Under the pieces are notes generated by a model. It made no database searches and was not told where the DNA came from. It saw only the letters and a list, made by a program, of their open reading frames with translations. The translations under genes were made by a program, and so were the position numbers. Shown here in pieces: positions 1-6,792 of a DNA stretch of 12,437 bases. The stretch is from positions 1 to 12,437 of the forward strand of contig CAMEGY010000011.1 of assembly GCA_945916625.1 (NCBI GenBank), read 5' to 3'. Origin of the DNA: an uncultured Anaerococcus sp. Lineage in GTDB: Bacteria; Bacillota_A; Clostridia; Tissierellales; Peptoniphilaceae. Position 1 is the stretch's first letter. The number at the start of each line of letters is the position of its first letter.

Positions 1-266
1 CCTATAACAGTAAAAGCATCAATTTGCTTTTTTAGTGCCATTATAACTAGCGATATAGATAATAAAAATAATAGCAAATATAACTGCATAAACAAATCGC
101 TATTTGGGTTTATTATAGAAATAACCAGGGAAAAGGCAGCTATAAATCCTGTGACTCCACTTATATAGGCTGATAATTTTTTGCCGTCTATAAGAAAGTC
201 AATCAAGCTGATTACAGCTACTACCGTAAAGATTGGCATAAACATATTTTTTATTATATCAATCAT
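1..266 (-). CDS. Unidentified small membrane protein, N-terminal part (runs off the window)
   Basis: This is an open frame of 88 codons from the ATG at 266 to the window edge, with no stop, so the C-terminus is missing. An AGAGAGG ribosome binding site (271-277) sits five bases before the ATG and a promoter lies just upstream. Three hydrophobic segments are visible, at about residues 8-25, 31-50 and 57-76, joined by short loops (DGKK after the first, NPNSD after the second). The layout suggests a small integral membrane protein. The first 50 residues loosely recall the SpoIIIAF style of two helices around a short 'kkYi..v.G' linker, but this is too weak to name it. I do not recognise the family. 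The preceding gene cluster ends in a terminator, so this is probably a separate transcript. Confidence 0.7.
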   Translation of the reverse strand, partial: MIDIIKNMFMPIFTVVAVISLIDFLIDGKKLSAYISGVTGFIAAFSLVISIINPNSDLFMQLYLLLFLLSISLVIMALKKQIDAFTVI

Positions 267-284
267 TCAAACCTCTCTATTTGT

Positions 285-312
285 ATTATAACATATCTTT
301 GCATATGTTTAA
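285..312 (-). promoter_or_regulatory. Probable promoter of the membrane-protein gene at 266
   Basis: Read on the minus strand there is TTAAAC (312-307), a 16-base spacer, and a perfect TATAAT (290-285), about 19 bases before the start codon at 266. The spacer contains a 7-bp inverted repeat (AACATAT at 290-296, ATATGTT at 303-309), which could be an operator. The -35 match is only fair. Confidence 0.55.
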
Positions 313-342
313 CAAAAAATTAGAGGTTGTTAAAAAACAACC
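312..342 (-). terminator. Intrinsic terminator of the polysaccharide operon
   Basis: On the minus strand a 7-bp stem GGTTGTT/AACAACC (342-336 and 331-325) with a TTTT loop is followed by TCTAATTTTTT. It begins eight bases after the stop codon of the SH3 lipoprotein gene and separates this operon from the next gene, whose -35 region overlaps the T tract. Confidence 0.75.
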
Positions 343-349
343 CCTTTGC

Positions 350-754
350 TTATTTTTTAATTAAAAGGTCTGACCTGATATATCCAGTTTTGCCATTTAC
401 AGTAACCCTTGTCCAGCCTTCAGTTTCTCCTAGGTTTAGGATTTCGTCATCTGGGCCTACTTCTGCTACTACAGCTGAATCTTGAGATGGGGCAAGGCGC
501 ATATTTACTGTATCTGTTACCCTTATCTCTACACCATCTTCAAGCTCTGCTCTGACCTTTTCGGTAACATCTTCTTCGTTTTCATCTTCATTTTCTATAG
601 CTTCTTCATTGTTTTCATCTAATTTAGCTTCTTCTTCGACGCTTTCTACTGGCTCCTTGCTTTCAGGGTGTCTTACTGATACGTAATTATCGTCCTTGCA
701 TCCTGTTAGGACAAAGCATAAAGCTAGGGCTAAAACCGCTGTTATTTTCTTCAT
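350..754 (-). CDS. SH3b-domain lipoprotein
   Basis: This is a predicted surface lipoprotein of 134 residues. A basic start (MKK) and hydrophobic stretch lead to a lipobox LTGC with the lipidated cysteine at residue 19. Residues about 30-74 are a glutamate- and aspartate-rich linker, probably extended. Residues about 76-133 form a bacterial SH3 domain (SH3_3 type), with the characteristic 'VNMRLAPS', 'GW.RV' and 'GYIRSDLL' elements. Such domains usually bind peptidoglycan or other wall polymers. The ATG overlaps the previous stop codon by one base (TAATG), and GGAGG lies six bases upstream inside the preceding gene, so translation is likely coupled to the kinase-like gene. As last gene of the polysaccharide operon it may tether or sense the polymer at the wall. 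That role is inferred from position; the lipoprotein and SH3 calls are directly visible. Confidence 0.85.
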   Translation of the reverse strand: MKKITAVLALALCFVLTGCKDDNYVSVRHPESKEPVESVEEEAKLDENNEEAIENEDENEEDVTEKVRAELEDGVEIRVTDTVNMRLAPSQDSAVVAEVGPDDEILNLGETEGWTRVTVNGKTGYIRSDLLIKK

Positions 755-1410
755 TATCTACCTCCAAATAGCTTATCAAGTTCACTTTCATTATAAACAT
801 AGTCTGATATTATAATTCCCTTGATATCTGCGCCCGCCTTTTCAAGCTGCTCAATAGATTCTTCTAGGAGATATGATTTTGAGTTTTCTTCTGTAGAAAA
901 TATAACTGTCTTATCAGATAGGGCGCAAAATACATTGGCTTCAGCAATACCAATATTTTCTTTGGTATTTATAAATACATAATCATACCTATCCTTGCAG
1001 TCTGCGAAAAATTCTCCTATGGATGATGGCTCTAGATACATATCTTCGTATTCTGAAACTCTTCCTGTCATAAGTAGGTGGAGGTTGTCACTTTCTCTTA
1101 CAAGCACATCATCAAGCCTATAGTCACCCAGTAGACAGTCTACAAATCCTCTTTTGTTATAAAATCCCTTGATTTCTTCAAGTTCGTCCGATCTAAGATT
1201 TGAATCTATAATAAGGATTCTTTCGTTTTCTTCAGACAAATGTTTTGCCATTATGCAAATAGAATCCATCTTTAGGCTTTTATCATCTGTAGCTGTAAAG
1301 GCAATTATTGCATCTCCTGCATCCAGTTCTCTTGTTAGCTTATCTTCTAGGTTGTAAAAGGCTTGGAGGAGGATTTCTTTATTTTCATCGACTTTTTTTC
1401 TTCTAAACAT
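754..1410 (-). CDS. CpsD/CapB-like BY-kinase homologue with degenerate nucleotide-binding motifs
   Basis: The 218-residue protein has the overall layout of bacterial tyrosine autokinases of the CpsD/CapB (MinD/ParA-like) fold, which partner Wzz/CpsC proteins in capsule control. Walker A' is recognisable as ILIIDSNLR (residues 65-73, D69). A 'GF.DCLLGDYRLDDVL' stretch (88-103) and a 'NLHLLMTGRV' stretch (109-118) follow the family order. However, the Walker A region (38-51) reads FTATDDKSLKMDS: lysine and serine remain, but the glycines are gone and the loop is about two residues short. The Walker B position reads YVFINTKE (144-151), with asparagine in place of the usual aspartate. There is no C-terminal tyrosine cluster beyond Y204 and Y206. 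It may be a pseudokinase. A TTG three codons' worth upstream (1413) is possible, but AGGAG at 1421-1417 is better spaced for the ATG at 1410, which overlaps the upstream gene by 8 nt. Confidence 0.8.
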   Translation of the reverse strand: MFRRKKVDENKEILLQAFYNLEDKLTRELDAGDAIIAFTATDDKSLKMDSICIMAKHLSEENERILIIDSNLRSDELEEIKGFYNKRGFVDCLLGDYRLDDVLVRESDNLHLLMTGRVSEYEDMYLEPSSIGEFFADCKDRYDYVFINTKENIGIAEANVFCALSDKTVIFSTEENSKSYLLEESIEQLEKAGADIKGIIISDYVYNESELDKLFGGR

Positions 1411-2452
1411 CAAGTGCTCCTCTCTTATATTTTGGAAGTTTACCTAGGATTTCTAATTTGTTTGATTTTTGAGCCTCGTCTAGGTTTTTATCTTCTTCAT
1501 TTGCTGGCATTTCTTCTAGATTTGTATCTGATTTTTCATTATATTTTTCATCCCCATCTAGATTGGTATCAAAACTTTCATTTTGATCAAGCCTTTCTTT
1601 TTCTTCCTTCATGGCACTTTCAATTTCTTCGCTGTCTATCTTTCTAGTAGCAAATACATCATCGCTTATCCTATCAATAGGATCTAGTGGTCTGGTTGAC
1701 TCTTTTGCCTTTTTTTCTTTAATTTCTTCTTTCTTAGGCTCATTTTTCCTAAGCTCATTTTCTATATCTGCCTGTGTTTGTTTTTCTGTTGGAGATTCTA
1801 GCTTTTCCCTATTTTCTTCTTGTTCTTTGATAGCTTTTTTGTTTTTCTTAACTTGTTTTTTGCTTTTTTCTATCTCTTCTTTCTTGCCTTGGCCAAGATT
1901 TTTTTCTAGCTTGTGGTTATGACGGCTTACAGAAATTAGAGATATAACAAGGTAGATTATAAAACCAGCAAGACCAGCATAGCCAGCATATTTTGGTGTA
2001 TTGTCAATTGCTCTTGAGTTTTGATAAGAGTATTCCATGACATTTGCACCTGAATTGTAGATGTTGTTTAAAACAGTCGCTGAAAGGTCTGCAAACTCAT
2101 CTGCCAAGTCCTCTGCCCTTTGCTTGTTGCTATCTACTACACTTATATCAATTATCGCCGAAGACTTAATTGGTGTAAGGATAAGCTTGTTTTCAAACTT
2201 AGTTACTGGCCAATCTATTTTTAGGTTCTCAAGCGTTCTTTCCTTAATTGCTTTAGAATTAAGGGTTTGCGCATAGCTTTCAGCTAGGTTTTCTTCAGAT
2301 GAATTCTCTACTGAAGAAGTAATTAGTTTTGCATTCGCCTTATATTCCGAATATCCTGCAAAATTTAGGCCAAAATACACTACCATGGCGACAATTATGC
2401 CGGCTATGATAGATGATAGGAAGGCGGCAAATTTTGATTTTCTATTTTCCAT
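1403..2452 (-). CDS. Wzz/CpsC-type polysaccharide chain-length protein with long charged cytoplasmic tail
   Basis: This 349-residue membrane protein has the Wzz architecture: a short cytoplasmic N-terminus, TM1 at about 9-32, an extracytoplasmic domain of about 120 residues, then TM2 at about 155-176. Wzz/CpsC proteins set polymer length and activate the partner BY-kinase. The unusual part is the cytoplasmic tail, about 170 residues (177-349) very rich in Lys and Glu, with coiled-coil-like stretches followed by an acidic region. It ends in LEILGKLPKYKRG, resembling the 'LGxIP' juxtamembrane motif that precedes the kinase domain in fused Wzc proteins. The ATG at 2452 was chosen because GGAGG (2462-2458) lies five bases upstream. 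The longer frame would start at a TTG (2482) with no good ribosome binding site, inside the preceding gene. It overlaps that gene by 11 nt and the kinase-like gene by 8 nt. Confidence 0.8.
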   Translation of the reverse strand: MENRKSKFAAFLSSIIAGIIVAMVVYFGLNFAGYSEYKANAKLITSSVENSSEENLAESYAQTLNSKAIKERTLENLKIDWPVTKFENKLILTPIKSSAIIDISVVDSNKQRAEDLADEFADLSATVLNNIYNSGANVMEYSYQNSRAIDNTPKYAGYAGLAGFIIYLVISLISVSRHNHKLEKNLGQGKKEEIEKSKKQVKKNKKAIKEQEENREKLESPTEKQTQADIENELRKNEPKKEEIKEKKAKESTRPLDPIDRISDDVFATRKIDSEEIESAMKEEKERLDQNESFDTNLDGDEKYNEKSDTNLEEMPANEEDKNLDEAQKSNKLEILGKLPKYKRGALDV

Positions 2453-3233
2453 TATTTCCTCCAAAATCTCTTGCACCCTCAAGCATTTTCTCTTTTGCTT
2501 TTTCTTTACCTATTTGTCTAAGCATTTCCGGGTGCGAATACAGAAAATACTTTATATACAATCTATAAAACCTTGGGAATAGTGCCCTTGCTAGGGCTCC
2601 CTTATCATAGAAAAACTTCTCATTATGACCTTCAAACCATGTAGAATCATCATTATATACCCTCGCTATAAGGTCAGTATTTGTCCTTACTTTTAGGCCA
2701 CTTCTTATGGCAGATAGGATAAATATCGAATCCTCTCCAGATCCAAATTCTGTCCCCGCACCGAAATTAGTTGACAAGTAAAGATTTTTGCGGGCTAGGA
2801 CTTCTCTTCTAAAAACAAAATGAACTGACCCATACCTCAGTGAATTATAAAATTTAAGGTCCTTATTTTCTTTTACCTTGATAATTTCCTTACCCTTTTG
2901 ATATACTATGGTCTTGAACACGAAAACATCAACGTCTGGCTGGCTTATAAAGCCATCCTTTACCCTCTGTAAGTATCCTTTCTCAAAAACTTCATCATCA
3001 TCTGCAAAGATGACTATATCAGCAGTTGAATTTAGGAGGGCTAGGTTTCTTGATTTGCCAAGTCCCTTGGTATCTGTTGTAATCATCCTAATTTTTTTAT
3101 CACCATCGTAGGTTTCTTCATAAGAATTCCTACCAGCCTGGTTTATGATTAGGGCGTCACATTCTAAGTTAAATTTCTTATAAAAATTTATATCTTCCAC
3201 ATTCATAGCGGAAATTAACACTTCTACTCTCAT
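2442..3233 (-). CDS. Glycosyltransferase family 2 (soluble)
   Basis: This is a 263-residue GT-A fold glycosyltransferase. Visible elements in order: N-terminal beta strand VEVLISAMN (3-11); TKGLGKSRNLAL (55-66), which matches the nucleotide-sugar-binding 'GxxxARN' stretch; the metal-binding ADDDE (77-81); and GAGTEFGSGEDS (158-169), whose ED pair is the likely catalytic-base region. There is no signal peptide or convincing membrane helix, although the C-terminal part (about 213-235) is aromatic and basic, suggesting peripheral membrane contact. Donor and acceptor sugars cannot be told from sequence. The start codon overlaps the previous stop as ATGA and has only a weak ribosome binding site, so translation is probably coupled to the upstream glycosyltransferase. 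It presumably adds a sugar to the wall or surface glycan made by this operon. Confidence 0.85.
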   Translation of the reverse strand: MRVEVLISAMNVEDINFYKKFNLECDALIINQAGRNSYEETYDGDKKIRMITTDTKGLGKSRNLALLNSTADIVIFADDDEVFEKGYLQRVKDGFISQPDVDVFVFKTIVYQKGKEIIKVKENKDLKFYNSLRYGSVHFVFRREVLARKNLYLSTNFGAGTEFGSGEDSIFILSAIRSGLKVRTNTDLIARVYNDDSTWFEGHNEKFFYDKGALARALFPRFYRLYIKYFLYSHPEMLRQIGKEKAKEKMLEGARDFGGNNGK

Positions 3234-4381
3234 AATTTTCTAGTTGTTTCAGCTTTCTCCCAGGTAGCCTTTGAATTACCCTTAAGCTCTTTATAAGCAC
3301 CTAGGATTTGGGCAACCATCATCGCGCAGTAATATCTTGGGAAATAGAATATTTTTGACTTAGCTTTTGTTAATTGGCCAATTATAGCAAGTATATAAAA
3401 GGCAAGCTGGCCTATAAAAAATACCCTATAGAAAATCCCTTGATTTAGTAGGGCCATATTTGTGATAAATAAAACTATGTGGAAGAAGCTTTGCAAGTAC
3501 CTTAAAGTCTTGTGGCTAAAGTTGAAAAAGGAAAAGTATCCATATTCGAAAATATTTAGCCTTCTAAGATTAGTAAAGATATTTGTTAGGATTCTTCTTT
3601 GCATCCTTACCTTTCTCTTAAACTCATCGGCTGTTGTTTGTCCTGCCTTTTCAACTGCTATTGCCTTAGGATTATATAAGGCTCTCTTGTGGTTAAGACC
3701 GGCATAAAGTGGAAGCTCATAGTCGTGGCTATTTACCAGGTCTATATGCCTATAATCAGTCTTTCTTACAGCATATATAGCCCCATTACCATTGACAATA
3801 GTTTTGATATTTGACTCTATTTTTCTAATCCTTAGCTCAAAATTCCAATAGGTGTTTTCAGCTACAGCTGATGATACATCAAGGTCTTCCTGATAGATTA
3901 ATGATCCACATACATACTCTATGTCATCTGCTGTGAAATAAGAAACAAGTTCGTCTATGGCGTCAGCCTTAAACATAGAGTTTGCATCAGAAAATACAAT
4001 AATCTCACCTTTTGCAACATCTACCGCTTCATTTTGGGCATTGGTTTTGCCAAGATGGTTTTTGACTGTATTTACCCTTATATCATAGTCCGGGTTTTCC
4101 CTAATAAATCTCTCGCAAATTTCAACAGTCCTATCATTTGAGGCATCATTTGCGATTATAACCTCATAAGACGGATAGGTCGTAGCTATTATATTCTTAA
4201 GCTTATCCTCTATCACATTTTCCTCATTGTAGGCTGAGATTATAATAGAAACTAAAGGCTTGTAGCTATAGTCTTGGTCGTTTTCCCTTTTTATAAACTT
4301 CTCTAAAATGAGGAGCAGTACAGGAAATCCTATCATTGCATAAAATAAGGCAATTCCTGATAAGTAAAACAAAAATTTCAT
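3230..4381 (-). CDS. Membrane-anchored family 2 glycosyltransferase
   Basis: This is a 383-residue processive-type GT2 protein. It has an N-terminal membrane helix (about 4-27), a cytoplasmic GT-A domain (about 43-240) and C-terminal hydrophobic segments (about 295-312, 320-338 and possibly 350-364). Catalytic landmarks are VSIIISAYNEE (44-54), ANDASND (77-83, with D79 the usual nucleotide-binding aspartate), FSDANS (130-135, the DxD position read as DAN), SHDYELP (218-224) near the usual catalytic-base motif, and KRKVRMQRR (255-263), which occupies the place of the Q/RxxRW motif. The set resembles hyaluronan/cellulose-synthase-like and other polymer-building enzymes. The start at 4381 has AGGAG seven bases upstream and a promoter close behind, making it the first gene of the operon. 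The sugar specificity is unknown. Confidence 0.85.
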   Translation of the reverse strand: MKFLFYLSGIALFYAMIGFPVLLLILEKFIKRENDQDYSYKPLVSIIISAYNEENVIEDKLKNIIATTYPSYEVIIANDASNDRTVEICERFIRENPDYDIRVNTVKNHLGKTNAQNEAVDVAKGEIIVFSDANSMFKADAIDELVSYFTADDIEYVCGSLIYQEDLDVSSAVAENTYWNFELRIRKIESNIKTIVNGNGAIYAVRKTDYRHIDLVNSHDYELPLYAGLNHKRALYNPKAIAVEKAGQTTADEFKRKVRMQRRILTNIFTNLRRLNIFEYGYFSFFNFSHKTLRYLQSFFHIVLFITNMALLNQGIFYRVFFIGQLAFYILAIIGQLTKAKSKIFYFPRYYCAMMVAQILGAYKELKGNSKATWEKAETTRKL

Positions 4382-4401
4382 ACTTTCTCTCCTATCTCAT
4401 T

Positions 4402-4431
4402 ATTATATTATATAATGCCTTGACTTTTCAA
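4402..4431 (-). promoter_or_regulatory. Probable promoter of the polysaccharide operon
   Basis: On the minus strand TTGAAA (4431-4426) is followed by an 18-base spacer and TATAAT (4407-4402). A second overlapping TATAAT (4412-4407) is too close to this -35. The predicted transcription start is about 10-15 bases before the ATG at 4381. A short palindrome, CTTGA/TCAAG (4419-4423 and 4428-4432), covers the -35 element and could bind a regulator. Confidence 0.6.
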
Positions 4432-4448
4432 GAAAAACAGCATAAATA

Positions 4449-4477
4449 TTGTCTTTTTTGCCAAAAAAACCTATAAT
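4449..4477 (+). promoter_or_regulatory. Probable promoter of gltS
   Basis: TTGTCT (4449-4454), a 17-base spacer and a perfect TATAAT (4472-4477) lie about 50 bases before the gltS start. The -35 elements of this promoter and the divergent one are only about 18 bases apart, so the two may share control. Confidence 0.65.
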
Positions 4478-4489
4478 ATAAAAAAAAGA

Positions 4490-4505
4490 TGAAGTTTTGA
4501 CTTCA
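4490..4505 (+). other. Short hairpin in the gltS leader
   Basis: TGAAGT (4490-4495) and ACTTCA (4500-4505) form a perfect 6-bp stem around a TTTG loop. It starts a few bases downstream of the predicted transcription start. No U-run follows, so it is not an intrinsic terminator. It could stabilise the 5' end of the mRNA or be incidental. Confidence 0.35.
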
Positions 4506-4526
4506 AATAAATAAAAAGAGGAAAAA

Positions 4527-5705
4527 ATGATTATAGAATTAGATATCTTACAAAGTCTAGGGATTGCTATACTTGCCCTGATTTTAGGAAACTTTCTTAA
4601 AAACAAAATAGCATTTTTAAGGACATACTTTATACCAAGCCCAGTAATTGGCGGCCTTATTATCTCTATTATAGTTTTACTATTAAAAGAATTTGGCCAT
4701 TACGAATTTACTTTTGATAAAATTCTCCAAGATTTTTTTATGAACATATTTTTTACGGCAATTGGACTTTCTGCATCCTTTGCCATGCTAAAAAAATCTG
4801 GCTCCTTGGGAATAAAACTTGCGCTTGCAATTATAATTCTCCTACCCCTTCAAAATGTAATCGGAGTAGGACTTGCAAAGTTACTTGGAATCAATCCCCT
4901 ACACGGTATAGCTATGGGCTCTACATCTATGACAGGAGGGATTGGATCTGCTGTAAGCTTTGGAAAAATTATGGAGGATTTGGGAGCTACTAATAATATC
5001 AGTATCGGTGTAGCCTCTGCTACATTTGGACTTCTAGCAGGCTCTCTTGTGGGTGGACCTGTTGCAAGAAGGCTTATATCAAAAAACAATCTAAAAACAA
5101 GCGGTCATTTATCAACATCTTCCCTTGATAAGATAAGGTCGATTACAAATCAAAAATCACTTACACAAGCAATTATAATCATAGGTCTTGCTGCATTTTT
5201 AGGAACTTTTATAAATAAAATCCTAGAAAAAACAGGCCTTAATTTCCCATACTATGTGGGCTGCCAATTTGGAGGCCTTGTTGTAAGAAATATCTACGAT
5301 TATATAAAAAAGCCACTTGATATGGAAAATATTGATATAGTAGGAAATATTTCCCTCAGCCTATTTTTATCACTGGCTTTGATTAACTTAAATATTTCAG
5401 CAATTTTAGGTCTTGCAGGCCCAATGTTAATAATCATGCTCGCCCAAGCAGTATTTATTGCAATCTACACAAGCCTTGTTAGCTTCAACATCCTAGGTCG
5501 AAACTTCGATGCCGCTGTTATGGTTGCAGGTCATTGCGGTGTTGGCCTTGGTCAAACACCAAATGCAATGGCAAATATGGAAGCTATCATAGAAGAAAAA
5601 GGTCCTGCTGATGTGGCTATGTTTATCTTCCCAATAGTCCTAGCCATAGCTGTCAACCTCACAAATCCTATAGTAATAACATTTTTTATAAACAACTTTT
5701 CATAA
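4527..5705 (+). CDS. gltS: Sodium/glutamate symporter GltS
   Basis: GltS is an inner-membrane carrier of the ESS family that takes up glutamate with sodium ions. The 392-residue product is close to the usual length (about 400) and is hydrophobic throughout, with around ten membrane segments in two inverted halves. Each half carries a glycine-rich re-entrant-loop motif: GSTSMTGGIGSAVSFG (131-146) and GHCGVGLGQTPNAMANME (335-352). The second closely follows the family pattern 'GxCGxGxGxTPxAxANM'. A hydrophilic loop (about 182-212) separates the halves. The start has GAGG (4518-4521) five bases upstream and a clear promoter. It is the only plus-strand protein gene in the window and stands alone, flanked by a divergent promoter and a strong terminator. 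In amino-acid-fermenting anaerobes glutamate is both carbon and nitrogen source, which would suit such a carrier. Confidence 0.93.
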   Translation: MIIELDILQSLGIAILALILGNFLKNKIAFLRTYFIPSPVIGGLIISIIVLLLKEFGHYEFTFDKILQDFFMNIFFTAIGLSASFAMLKKSGSLGIKLALAIIILLPLQNVIGVGLAKLLGINPLHGIAMGSTSMTGGIGSAVSFGKIMEDLGATNNISIGVASATFGLLAGSLVGGPVARRLISKNNLKTSGHLSTSSLDKIRSITNQKSLTQAIIIIGLAAFLGTFINKILEKTGLNFPYYVGCQFGGLVVRNIYDYIKKPLDMENIDIVGNISLSLFLSLALINLNISAILGLAGPMLIIMLAQAVFIAIYTSLVSFNILGRNFDAAVMVAGHCGVGLGQTPNAMANMEAIIEEKGPADVAMFIFPIVLAIAVNLTNPIVITFFINNFS

Positions 5706-5744
5706 AAAACCGGCTCAATGCAAATTCCTTTGCGAGCCGGTTTT
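5706..5744 (+). terminator. Strong bidirectional terminator after gltS
   Basis: AAAACCGGCTC (5706-5716) pairs with GAGCCGGTTTT (5734-5744). Inside it, GCAAA (5720-5724) pairs with TTTGC (5729-5733), leaving only an AAT bulge and a TTCC loop. The stem starts right after the gltS stop. Read on the minus strand, the same stem ends in TTTTTT, so it can also stop leftward transcription arriving from the SDR-like gene. Confidence 0.85.
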
Positions 5745-5757
5745 AAATTCGTATTTT

Positions 5758-5783
5758 TTGTAAATAAAAGCCTATTAGGCTTT
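5758..5783 (-). terminator. Possible terminator after the SDR-like gene
   Basis: The palindrome AAAGCCTA/TAGGCTTT (5767-5774 and 5776-5783) begins about ten bases past the stop codon at 5793 and, on the minus strand, is followed by TTTATTTACAAAAAA. The U tract is interrupted, so this is a weak terminator backed up by the stronger bidirectional one at 5706-5744. Confidence 0.5.
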
Positions 5784-5792
5784 GAAAGCAGT

Positions 5793-6785
5793 TTAGTTTT
5801 CAGGAAGCTTTACTGGTATACCTTTAACATATAGGTCAATCATTTCATCTAGCTTATCATAAACTTTTTCATCCCTAATATCAAAGTCAGATTCTAAACT
5901 TAGGTCCATTGTCATCATCCTAAGCATATTTACTTGGCTAATCCCATGCTCTAAGCCTTTCTTTTCGGTAACTTTCGCATCTTTTTCGTATGCTTCTGTG
6001 AGGTCATCAAAGCTTTTGTCTTCTAGCTTTTTATCACTAGTTTTTTCCATAGATGCTAGGATTTTTTCAAAAATTTCCCTATAGGATATAGAGGAAGTCG
6101 CAACAGCGTAGGTCCTCTTATCATTTTCTAGCTCAAGGGCATAAATTGCTGCCTCAGAAAGGGCTTCTGCTGATATAATTGGAAGTTTGCCATTTGTTAC
6201 AGGTATATTTTTGTTTGCTCTTACAATGTCTACTAGGGCTTCGATTATAGACTTATTAGCTTTTCCAATAATTAGCCCAGACCTTAGGACTGATACATTC
6301 ATAAGTGGTTCTGCCTCATAAAAAGCAATTGCTTCTTGCATAAATCTTGTCCTTATATAAGGCTCTTTGTGGAAGTTATTTTTCCTAAGTTCTTCGTTTT
6401 TTTCTGCAAATTCCATCTTGTAGTCACCTAGGACTAGGAAGTTTCTAATCCCAGCTTTTTTTGCAAGTCTTGCCACTCTTCCTGTTGGCAAGACATTTCT
6501 CTCATAGAAAAATTTGCCAGCTGGCTTTCTTGGCACAGTGAGATCATCTACCCCACCTGCATAAATAAAGCTGTCACAACCTTCCATTAGCTTTATTGCA
6601 TCACTATCTGCAAGGGCGAAGAAGTCTTCTAGTAGAAATTCGAGGTTTTCTACATTTTCTAGGTCACTTGGCCTTATTAGGTCAACCGCCCTTACACCAT
6701 AGCCTTTTTCTAGGGCATATTTTATTGTTGTCTTGGCAAATAAATTTGCTCCTCCAAGTATAAAAATTTTCCTTATATTATTCAT
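5793..6785 (-). CDS. Atypical extended-SDR-fold (NAD-dependent epimerase-like) protein
   Basis: The 330-residue protein follows the extended SDR (epimerase/dehydratase) plan: an N-terminal Rossmann beta-alpha-beta (IFILGGANLFA, 7-17), an acidic residue after beta-2 (VRAVDL, 31-36), a 'DSFIYAGG' strand (71-78), and a substrate domain including VLRSGLIIG (166-174). The key motifs are eroded. The glycine motif GxxGxxG keeps only the first glycine (G11, then N14 and A17). The catalytic YxxxK reads Y143-IRT-R147, and the Ser/Thr of the triad lies in LVLGDYKME with no serine at the usual place. It may bind a nucleotide without classic dehydrogenase or epimerase activity, or act as an NmrA-like sensor. 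It lies 7 bases after the DJ-1-family gene, with an AGGAAGG ribosome binding site overlapping that gene's stop, so the two are cotranscribed. No specific substrate is suggested. Confidence 0.75.
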   Translation of the reverse strand: MNNIRKIFILGGANLFAKTTIKYALEKGYGVRAVDLIRPSDLENVENLEFLLEDFFALADSDAIKLMEGCDSFIYAGGVDDLTVPRKPAGKFFYERNVLPTGRVARLAKKAGIRNFLVLGDYKMEFAEKNEELRKNNFHKEPYIRTRFMQEAIAFYEAEPLMNVSVLRSGLIIGKANKSIIEALVDIVRANKNIPVTNGKLPIISAEALSEAAIYALELENDKRTYAVATSSISYREIFEKILASMEKTSDKKLEDKSFDDLTEAYEKDAKVTEKKGLEHGISQVNMLRMMTMDLSLESDFDIRDEKVYDKLDEMIDLYVKGIPVKLPEN

Positions 6786-6792
6786 AGCCTTC

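Noticed and set aside
1611..1922. Plus-strand frame rich in Ser, Phe and Leu
   Set aside because: It is the antisense of the Lys/Glu-rich tail of the Wzz-like protein; the composition is explained by that.
4420..4448. Alternative gltS promoter using TTGACT at 4420
   Set aside because: The -10 at correct spacing (TAAATA) is poor, whereas TTGTCT-17-TATAAT further downstream is far better.
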